This document shows, piece after piece, positions 10,801-17,224 of a DNA stretch of 21,876 bases; position 1 is the first letter of the stretch; each line of letters starts with the position of its first letter. The notes under the pieces are model-generated. The model worked only from the letters and a program-made list of their open reading frames with translations. It was not told where the DNA came from and searched no databases. The stretch spans positions 28,610 through 50,485 of the forward strand of contig MPNW01000002.1 in NCBI GenBank assembly GCA_011800805.1, given 5' to 3'. Position numbers and translations under genes: made by a program. The stretch is from Hirudo medicinalis (Eukaryota; Annelida; Clitellata; Hirudinida; Hirudinidae).

Positions 10801-13800
10801 TATAGTCTTTCCACGATGTTTAATTGTAAGGGGACCACTCCTGTTGGACTTACATTGTTGTTGCTAAATGATGTGAGAACAGCATTTGCAGAATGCAGAG
10901 TTGGGCAATTCTTCAAACCACTGAAAACATTTTGAGGCAAAATGTTTACCTCTGCTCCCATGTATAGCTTGCACCTTGATGTTTTTTAACAACGAGGTCC
11001 TTCCATTAAGACTTCTGTTGCTTGCTTCAGACCTTGCAAATTGACACAAAGAATGATTGCACTTCATCGAAAACGGATGATCTCTGTCTTGATCGTGATG
11101 TTGATCTTTGGGTTTGTGTGTTCATGGTTGTTCTGTAGCATCTGGCTTAGTGATTCTGCTTGCCAAAGGACGAGCATTGTTTGCCTTATGCTGGGCATTT
11201 CCTTGGTGGTTGCATTCCTCCATAATTGCCATACTGCCTGGATAATGGAGTGTGGTCCTCTGCTCTTCACTTCTTATTGCCAGTGATGAATTTTGCCTGG
11301 GCTTTAGATGTTTCTGATGCTCGGTATATTGTCAGTGCTGATTCAAAAGCGAGGTTGTCTTCTCGAAGGAACCTTTCAAGGAGCGATCGGTTTGCGCATC
11401 CAACAACGACTCTGTTTCACATCATGATTTTGCCTGGTTCCTTAGCTTTGTAACAAAACTTCTATCAAAATGTCAGCTTCTCTGGTAGCTGTGATAACTG
11501 CAACTCTCTCAGTTATTGAATTTGTCTTCGCTGTGCAATATGCTTCGAATTTCTTAACCACTTCTTCCAAAAATGGCATCTGAGTTGCTGTCGAACATAA
11601 AGGTGTTATAGATTGGAAGGGATTCTGGTCCAAGAAAACTTAAAAGCATAGCAATCTCGATGGTCTCCGGCTTATCAAGATATTCTGAAGCCGTCATATG
11701 TATCCTGAACATCTGGATAAATGTTCGTCATTTAACAGCGAGATTCGCTGCATCAAATCTAAAAGTGTGTGATCGCTTGAAAATCAAAACTTTTATGGAC
11801 TGTGCCATGTTATGATTGTATCTGTTAAGAGACTAGAAGATTTACGAATAGACTTTATTTACGACAAGGAACCTATGACACTACTAAGACTAAGAACAAA
11901 AACGTAATTTAGGCAACCACTCACTCCACTTTAGCTAGCTATCACATGATCACAACAAAGACAAAGAACACCCATACGGGTGGGCGGTCTTATGTGCATA
12001 CGTTACAATTTTTGTATTACCAATAATTAAAGAGGGTTAATAATTTTGTTTGTTATCACATTCATTGTTGATGTGAATAATTTATTGATTTATTGTGCAA
12101 GTTATTAGATTGTGTCAGTGATGCTATGGCATTTGGAGCTCTTTTGCCCTGTCCAGAATGTGATGGGCAGCTAAGATTGAGGTGATATAATTTTGCTTTT
12201 GTGGATGTCATAAAAATAATTGTGATTTTTGTTATTGATTTTGCTTGCAAAAGTGGAAGCACTAATGGATACATATGTACTGGAAATGTTACTGGCTGGA
12301 CAAAATGTCAATATGTCACTCCATTGCCAAAAAGAATTCCTTTTCAAGTGCCAGTAGAGTTTCATGATATACCGTTCTTGTAAGTATGTGATATCAAATA
12401 TCATAATTAAAATACATATTTTGCTTATTTCTTTGTGGCATGTTGAAATTCAGGGGATATCATTAACCATTTTTATAATTTTTATTTGATTAAATATTTA
12501 GTAAAGTATTTGATGATTTATAAATTCACTACTCCAACATTAAGATTTTGTGAATGAAGAAGTTTCGTAGATTAAAAGATTGCATTATTTTGTCAAATTG
12601 TCATTTAGTATATGTTTTTTTTTTTATTGTTAGTAAAGCTCATAAATTTGTTTAGGAAATCCTATAAGTATGTTCAGAGGCAAAGGATTTTTCCAAAGAG
12701 TCAGAATTTAGCTGCTTCACATCATGATTTAAAGATGGAAAATAAAAACATTTTAAGCAATATGAGGGTAGGATTTTTAGGAAGGCTGGGCATCACGCAA
12801 AGTGATGCTACGAAAATTGTTGAGGAATTAGGTGGAGTGGTCTCTAAGAAGAAATGTGATCCAGACCTTACTTTCATTATAAGCACTGAAGGTAATTTTA
12901 AAATTTTTATTGGGTCTTTATGCAGCTATAAATGTGTCTCCATATTTATGAAGCTGAACTCAACAAGCAGAAATCTAAAACAAGCTTTTATAAAGAGAAG
13001 CAAATACCTGTTGTGTCTGAAGAAGTTTTGGAGAGATTAAAAAATTTTGAAGAAAAAGATTTAATGTCTATTATCAACAAACATTGTCTATCTGATTGGC
13101 AAAACAATGTAATAAATAGTTGTATTTTAATATCTTTTAGCATTCTTTGTTAGACTTTTACTTTTATTCAAAGATCTTGTTTGTTCTTATCAGATCAGTG
13201 CTAAAATTAAACACAATCCAGAAAAAGATCTGCTAGAGGAAAAATATGGTATAAATTTGCACTAGCAAATGTGTAGTAAATTAAAGTAATGTTAATTAAA
13301 TTAAATACAATTCATACAGAGAGTGTGTTTACAAAAAGTGTTCCATCTAAATTAAAAATATCAGTCAAGGGAGGGGCTGCAGTTGATCATGATTCAGGTG
13401 AGTTTTGTTTGAAAATAAAGTTACAAACATGTTTAATATTAATGTTATATAATTAATCACTTGTTTGCCAATGCTGTTCAATGCCAAAAGTTTTGCAATG
13501 TATATAAAATGTGACGGAAAAAGTACAATAATAGGTTCTGTATGTGATTGTTAAAGTAGCAATTAAGAAGTATATGGTTCTGCATGAAATTTTTATTGTC
13601 AAATAATAAGCCATTGTTTTTTGGATGTGCTGGAATTCTAGTTCTTTTTTAACTGGGATCAATTTAAGTTAGCTTTTTGGTGAGGCCCTAGGATTCAAAG
13701 AGATTGGATAGGTGATAGAAGGTCTTAGAAGTTATAGTTGCATGCCATGAATTAAACTATTAATTGAATTGCACAAATCCCTTGGCCACCAGGTAATTTG

Positions 13801-16800
13801 GAGTCGGTTTTTATTTAGATACAGCACGGACAACTTTGAAATAATTTTCCATCAGATTTATCATAATATAATATACCATAATATTTACATAATATACTGA
13901 TTGAATTTAAATCATCCATATTGGCCTCAATTTTCAAATGTCCATATATATCACATTTACTCAATACATAATATTGATTTATTTCTACAAATACCACCAC
14001 AACTTTTCTATTTTCATGTTTACTTGTATTATATAGAAGATATGTAGCTACTATATGTGCGGCCCAATTAGCGGGAACAATGTTCCTTCTGGTGGCCTTT
14101 GAGTATCATCAGAGGTTTTTTTTGTGCAAACTCAAATTTTGGTGCATTCGTATGTATAAGATGACCTCAAGAAAGGAATAAATGACATTGGGAATCAGCA
14201 GTTGAGATGGTCCTGTTTTCTGCTCTGGTGCACCTAGTGGATACTTCTAAACTGGAACTAGATTGTAGCAAATATAAATGGAAATAGATTGCACACAGTC
14301 TTACATTAAACCATTTAAATAGTGCCTTGCATAAATTTTGTTTTAGGCTATTTCTTACTTAACTGATACTTGTGAAATGTTATATGTACTGTTAATAGAT
14401 ATTGGTATGAAAAATGATTTATTAGAAATGCTGTTGTGCCTTGCTAGGTCTTGAAGATAAAGCCCATGTGCTTCACGGAGAAAATAAGAATGACATCTTT
14501 AATGTTGTATTGGGTCTGGTTGATATCTCAAAAGGAACTAATTCATTTTATAAACTTCAGCTTCTTGAGGCTGACAAAGGCTCCAGGTAATGGTTTTAAA
14601 TTTTGTATGTTCATGGTATTTTAAAATTTAGTATAATATAACATTGTTTTAATAGTAATTTGAAATTTTAGATGGTGGGTGTTCCGAGCCTGGGGTAGGG
14701 TTGGTACAACAATAGGTGGTAACAAATTGGAGAAGTTTTCATCAAAGGCACCTGCAGTTGAAAGCTTTAAAGCTTTATTTGAGGAAAAAACTGGTAACTC
14801 ATGGTATGAGAGAAATGCTTTTATAAAATTCCCAAATAAGTTTTACCCACTGGATATTGATTATGGTATAGAAGAAGCAGAGGTTAGGTTGAATTAAGTG
14901 CAATGATGGTCAAAATACAAAAGCTTTTAGCTTTGTTCTCAATTTCTAGCTAAGAGATTTAAGCTCTTGTGGTTCAAGCTCTAAACTTCAAAAGGAAGTT
15001 CAAGATTTGATCAGACTCATATTTGATGTTGAAAACATGAAAAGAGCTTTGCTGGAATTTGAGGTAAGGCTTAAAATTTATAACAAGTAATTACTGATAA
15101 TTTGGTAAAAACAATGATATTCCTGCCAAATGAAAATTAGTTTGACCTATGATTTTGTAACTGCTGATTAAAGTTGATTGCTTAATTATAGATTGATCTG
15201 AAAAAGATGCCTCTTGGAAAGTTATCAAAGAAGCAAATTGAAAGTGCATTTAAAATTCTGGCTGAGCTACAAAAGGTTTTTTTAATTTGTTTTACAGCTG
15301 TCTTAGAAAGCAGTCTTATCTTTGCGGAAGTGTTGTTTTATCAATTTTTTTATTGGTTATTACTTTTTATTATCTGATCATAGAATTCTTGTTGTAGATT
15401 GTTCCAATGTTGTAGAACAAATGTTTCGTAAAATATAAATATATTTATCTGCAATTCAAGCATAAATTTTTGTTTGTGGTTAGCTTGTAGACAAAAAGGA
15501 AACGTCTACAAAAATGCTGGATGCAAGCAATCGCTTCTACACTCTTATACCTCATGACTTTGGCTTGAGAAAACCTCCCTTGTTAGATACTACTAATATC
15601 ATTAAGGTTTTTAGATTTTTGTTCTTCAGAATAATGTAAATGGTGACTTACTGATTTTCTTTCTAGAACAAAATTGAAATGCTAACTAACATGTTGGAAA
15701 TAGAATTTGCGTACAATTTAATTGCAACAGAAAGTATTGATTCTGACAAAGATATACTTGACAATCACTATGATAATTTGAAAGCTGATATAAAGGTATT
15801 TTCAAAGCTTTGAATTACCAATTTTATTCTAATACAGTCAGATGTACACATATTCAATTGTACTAGATTTAAATTGTTTGATGTTGCTTTATATCAAAGA
15901 TATACAAATACCTTTACGTGACCAATAATAAATTAATGTATTCCCTTGCACGTATATTATTTCAACTTTTGTTTAACATGTCTTGATTCTCCCAAATTAG
16001 GTCTTGGACAAAAATTCACAAGAATATGAAAGAATTTTGCAATATGTGAAAAATACCCATGGAGTCACTCATAATCAATATGACCTGGAAATTTTAGATG
16101 TGAGATTATAAGAATAATACCTCCTCATAAAGATTACTATTTAAATTTATTTATATAGGTGTTTGTTCTGAATAGACATAGTGAGTCAAAGATTTACGAG
16201 CCTTTCAAAGACCTTCATAATCGCATGTTGCTATGGCATGGCTCAAGGCTGACCAATTTTGTTGGTATCATTTCTCAAGGCCTCAGAATTGCACCACCTG
16301 AAGCTCCTATGGTGAGTTCAATGCAATTACCATTTTGCTTCACCTTCAAAAATGCTTCATTGATTTTATATATTTAGACAGGATATATGTTTGGGAAAGG
16401 TATATATTTTGCTGACATGGTATCAAAGAGTGCTAATTATTGCATGACGTCTGAATCAAATCCAATTGGGCTAATGTTGCTCAGTGAGGTAGCTCTCGGA
16501 AACATGTAAATATATAATTATGTAAAATATATATAAGTACAGATGACAATCCTCAGATGATTATTTATTCTAACAGGTATGAGCTAACAAACTCAGAGTT
16601 TGTGGAAAAACTACCAAAAGGGAAGCATAGTACAAAGGGTAACACATTTTATAGCCTCAATATTAAGTGAATTTGTTATCTCAAGCAACATTGGTAGAAT
16701 ATATTATTGCTTTTAATCATGAGTTTAAATCTGATCTCTAGGATTAGGAAAGACTGCACCGGATCCAACGGACAACTTCCTATGTGGGGATGGTGTGATC

Positions 16801-17005
16801 ATTCCTATGGGCAAGGGCATGAAAACCCACATTAAGAAGACCAACTTACTTTACAATGAGTCAGTATTCTTACATGGAATCTGGGTACTGCATGAATCGA
16901 ATGTTCTTAATATAAACTACTTTGCCTTTTAGATACATTGTTTATGATGCAGCTCAAGTTAACCTAAAATACCTCCTTAAGATGAACTTCAAGTATAGAA
17001 GATGA
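2866..17005 (+). CDS. PARP1: Poly(ADP-ribose) polymerase 1, complete 26-exon gene
   Basis: Nuclear enzyme that binds DNA breaks and uses NAD+ to add poly(ADP-ribose) to itself, histones and repair factors. Exons: 2866-2976, 4681-4701, 4763-4886, 7479-7603, 7683-7819, 8382-8453, 9400(or 9390)-9475, 9716-9832, 12102-12181, 12254-12379, 12656-12891, 12954-13108, 13194-13248, 13320-13397, 14448-14586, 14672-14882, 14950-15063, 15192-15275, 15484-15606, 15667-15795, 16001-16099, 16159-16311, 16378-16505, 16577-16638, 16742-16859, 16933-17005. The sum is 2946 nt, or 981 residues plus TGA, against 1014 in human PARP1. All introns are GT-AG and phases agree at every junction, with one exception at exon 7. 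The start codon leads directly into Zn1, as in other PARP1 proteins. Domain order and spacing match the family end to end, so identity is not in doubt. Exon limits are read by eye. Confidence 0.97.
3091..4548. mobile_element. TA-flanked inverted-repeat element in PARP1 intron 1
   Basis: The left end, GGATAGAGTGGTCCA, is mirrored at the right by TGGACCACTCTAATCTC. The shared core, AGAGTGGTCCA, is perfect. TA dinucleotides flank both sides, as expected from a TA-targeting DNA transposon. The element is about 1.45 kb. If the outer few bases are excluded the limits are 3096-4541. A 71-codon minus-strand frame at 3451-3666 and broken coding-like sequence upstream of it could be what remains of a transposase. 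I see no DDE motif and cannot name the superfamily. Confidence 0.6.
5551..5670 (+). repeat. Dispersed repeat, copy B
   Basis: Aligns with copies A and C over GGGACCCACCAATTTTTTTT, TTTTTCTTGCTTTTTTGTTACC, AAATTGACACAACATGG and TTTTCTGTATGCGGCCCTGGCGACATC. It lacks about 40 bases present in the other two copies. It lies in the gap of the pogo relic, so it was probably inserted there after the transposase died or was already damaged. Confidence 0.65.
6059..6230. mobile_element. 150-bp hAT-like MITE with 11-bp direct repeat
   Basis: The insert at 6070-6219 begins GAGGTGTAGCTAGGGG and ends CCCCTAGCAAAGCCACT, imperfect inverted ends of the widespread GTGGCGTAGCTAGGGG type. CATTGCATCCA stands on both sides (6059-6069 and 6220-6230). 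Removing the insert and one copy rejoins the pogo transposase reading SSLLIVDAM, so the insertion site is confirmed by the protein it interrupted. hAT elements make 8-bp duplications. The extra three matching bases may be chance. The interior carries two similar halves built on TTAACATTATNAATTTGGT. Confidence 0.75.
6895..7070 (-). mobile_element. tRNA-derived SINE in PARP1 intron 3
   Basis: On the minus strand the head starts GGGTGCAAGTTAGCTCAGAGAGTAGCG, a box A-like start. It continues to a box B-like GTTTGAAACCC (7003-6991). GGTGCAA (7069-7063) pairs perfectly with TTGCACC (6987-6981), a seven-base acceptor stem, and is followed by ACCA. The anticodon arm is lost and the middle is too long (93 nt head), so this is not a functional tRNA. 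The tail carries GCGCCCCTGATGCTCACAGCGCTATA and ends in a short TTAC repeat. The similar tail at 396-450 supports a family. Confidence 0.7.
7071..7478. other. Remainder of PARP1 intron 3
   Basis: AT-rich sequence between the SINE and exon 4. I see no gene or element in it. The acceptor is TTTATTTCAG. Confidence 0.5.
7479..7819 (+). CDS. PARP1: PARP1 exons 4-5: zinc finger 2 (Zn2)
   Basis: Residues 86-173. It opens with the family signature [13 protein letters not shown]. Ligands are C118-x2-C121 ... H152-x2-C155 (WYHLDCF), matching the CCHC pattern of the second PARP finger, which raises affinity for nicks and 3' ends. Intron 4 between the two exons is 79 bp. Exon 5 ends in phase 2 with donor GTGAAT. 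Reading past that donor would hit a TGA immediately. Confidence 0.95.
8004..8329. mobile_element. 326-bp fold-back element in PARP1 intron 5
   Basis: The ends GGGTAGAGTGAA and TTCATTCCACCC are near-perfect inverted repeats, bordered by TA on each side (8002-8003, 8330-8331). The inversion continues inward: GTTGCCTTTTG ... AGAAACACTT ... ATCTTCTGCTC on the left is answered in reverse at about 8205-8275. The two arms are over 100 bp each with only a short centre. It has no coding capacity, so it is a MITE or fold-back element. The outer bases GG(A/G)TAGAGTG are shared with the larger element in intron 1. Confidence 0.75.
8382..9475 (+). CDS. PARP1: PARP1 exons 6-7: Zn2 tail and nuclear localisation segment
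   Basis: Residues 173-222. Exon 6 (8382-8453) ends in phase 2 after KKLGKGY. Exon 7 carries a lysine/arginine-rich NLS ([17 protein letters not shown]) and runs into the helix before Zn3. The first AG (9388-9389) gives a TGA after five codons. The AG at 9398-9399, just after seven A residues, gives the right frame. Removing one A from that run would also restore frame from the first AG. No DxxD caspase site is visible, unlike the DEVD in the human NLS. The donor GTCACT is weak. Confidence 0.8.
8454..9389. other. PARP1 intron 6, no element recognised
   Basis: 936-946 bp, AT-rich, with a short TA run at 8960-8972 and a small hairpin CACTAC / GTAGTG near 8680-8700. The stretch CAGTATTGTCCAACCTTTTTTA at about 9059-9080 resembles the outer bases of some hAT-type repeats, but no partner end was found. 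The open frames here are not protein-like. Confidence 0.4.
9716..12379 (+). CDS. PARP1: PARP1 exons 8-10: Zn3 / PADR1 domain
   Basis: Residues 223-330. Exon 8 begins AQNELIW, the start of the PADR1 helical subdomain. Exons 9 and 10 give the zinc-ribbon ligands C278-x2-C281 and C296-x9-C306, with the conserved [11 protein letters not shown] stretch. Zn3 relays the DNA-break signal between the fingers, WGR and catalytic domain. Exons 8 and 9 are parted by a 2269-bp intron holding a Ty3/gypsy relic. Exons 9 and 10 are parted by 72 bp. Exon 10 ends in phase 2 at a consensus GTAAGT donor. Confidence 0.95.
10261..10525 (+). repeat. Unclassified dispersed repeat beside the gypsy relic
   Basis: A segment with GTGTGGGCACTATAACAGAC, a polyA-like run at 10391-10399 and GATGGGAAGAGAATTCCATA has the texture of the SINE-associated repeat seen at 396-770 (small hydrophobic-free frames, purine-rich blocks). 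The right limit is where the gypsy reading begins, about 10515-10530. Assignment rests on texture and memory of similar repeats, not on an alignment I could finish. Confidence 0.3.
10526..11808 (-). pseudogene. Ty3/gypsy gag-protease-pol relic in PARP1 intron 8
   Basis: Antisense to PARP1. From a start at 11808 the minus strand gives a gag-like region ([19 protein letters not shown], then VKKFEAYC after a frameshift). Further on come [14 protein letters not shown], a retropepsin start with [15 protein letters not shown] (the usual DTG is DMG here, or upstream sequence is damaged) and an EHHIVIH ... [10 protein letters not shown] block, which in this family lies just before reverse transcriptase. 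Several stops and frameshifts are present and the RT, RNase H and integrase regions are missing, so the element is dead and truncated. The family call rests on order and spacing of these motifs. Confidence 0.75.
11823..12007 (-). mobile_element. Probable 5' LTR of the gypsy relic
   Basis: On the minus strand the segment starts TGTAACG and ends TTAACA, with TG...CA ends. It carries an AATAAA signal (11854-11859) near its 3' end and stops 15 bases before the gag-like start codon. It also holds a palindrome CACCCATACGGGTG at about 11968-11982. There is no second LTR, because the 3' half of the element is lost, so no target duplication can be checked. Confidence 0.45.
12656..13108 (+). CDS. PARP1: PARP1 exons 11-12: BRCT domain
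   Basis: Residues 330-460. The basic QRQRIFP segment leads into a BRCT fold beginning [10 protein letters not shown], with the conserved GG turn (ELGGVVSKK) and the PVVSEEVL strand-helix near its end. The acceptor for exon 12 is AAG at 12951-12953, not the CAG at 12923-12925. The latter would leave a 34-bp intron and a stop after eight codons. With the AAG, the segment from IST to the VVSE motif has exactly the same length as in human PARP1. BRCT mediates protein and DNA contacts in automodification. Confidence 0.92.
13194..13397 (+). CDS. PARP1: PARP1 exons 13-14: automodification linker
   Basis: Residues 461-504, ending in the invariant KGGAAVD that opens the WGR region. The linker is shorter than in human PARP1 by roughly ten residues. 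It lacks the serine-lysine cluster that takes most HPF1-dependent serine ADP-ribosylation, leaving a single KS pair (FTKSVP). It is still rich in K and E. Introns here are 85 and 71 bp. Confidence 0.85.
13398..14447. other. PARP1 intron 14, no element recognised
   Basis: 1050 bp, the third longest intron without an obvious mobile element behind it being the rest of introns 6 and 10. There is a 13-bp palindrome GGAACAATGTTCC at 14074-14086 next to GTGCGGCCC. No coding frame or inverted ends were found. Confidence 0.4.
14448..14882 (+). CDS. PARP1: PARP1 exons 15-16: WGR domain
   Basis: Residues 505-621. It contains [19 protein letters not shown] and the name-giving motif RAWGRVGT, whose tryptophan and arginine stack on the 5' end of a DNA break and touch Zn1 and the regulatory helices. 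It ends with FYPLDIDYG, as in the family. Intron 15 is 85 bp. The 1050-bp intron 14 just before it has no recognised element. Confidence 0.95.
14950..15795 (+). CDS. PARP1: PARP1 exons 17-20: helical regulatory domain
   Basis: Residues 622-771. This is the alpha-helical autoinhibitory bundle that unfolds when breaks are bound and so opens the NAD+ site. Recognisable blocks are [34 protein letters not shown], the [10 protein letters not shown] turn and LEIEFAYNL. The acidic [10 protein letters not shown] loop matches the human segment that holds Asp766 and Asp770. All four exons are phase 0 at both ends and separated by 60-208 bp. Confidence 0.95.
16001..17005 (+). CDS. PARP1: PARP1 exons 21-26: ART catalytic domain
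   Basis: Residues 772-981. The NAD+-binding histidine is in LLWHGS (H831, human H862). The signature [20 protein letters not shown] gives Y865 and Y876 (human Y896 and Y907). The catalytic glutamate (E958, human E988) is in LLYNEYIVYD, and its codon is split GA|A by intron 25. The H-Y-E triad identifies a polymerase-type, not mono-transferase, PARP. The C terminus ends NFKYRR, three residues shorter than human. The introns are 59-103 bp. Confidence 0.96.
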
Positions 17006-17094
17006 CTATTTAATGGAATTGATATACTTCATAAGTTTGATCATTGTTTTTCATTATTTGGATTTGCATTTTATAGATCAATAATTTCTGACAA

Positions 17095-17100
17095 TTTATT
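17095..17100 (-). promoter_or_regulatory. Polyadenylation signal of the minus-strand gene
   Basis: AATAAA on the minus strand, 125 bases past the minus-strand stop codon and inside the region that would be the PARP1 3' UTR. On the + strand the best match for PARP1 is ATTAAA at 17208-17213, so the two transcripts would overlap at their 3' ends if both signals are used. Confidence 0.45.
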
Positions 17101-17224
17101 TTAAAAAATTGACATGGATTTTCATCTAAGTAATGAGTTCTATGTAGACTTCTGAGTGTCAGTTTCATGAGAAAAGTGGCATTTCTGACTGCACAATAAC
17201 TGCAAGCATTAAAATTATTCACAA

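Noticed and set aside
11041..11286. 81-codon + strand frame in intron 8
   Set aside because: It is the opposite strand of the Ty3/gypsy relic, whose minus-strand reading has recognisable gag and protease motifs.
14074..14086. GGAACAATGTTCC palindrome as a steroid-receptor element
   Set aside because: The half-sites resemble such an element but the spacer is one base, not three. Probably chance or part of a repeat.
17010..17222. 70-codon minus-strand frame between the two genes
   Set aside because: It lies after the minus gene's stop codon, contains its AATAAA signal and has no splice link to the gene.
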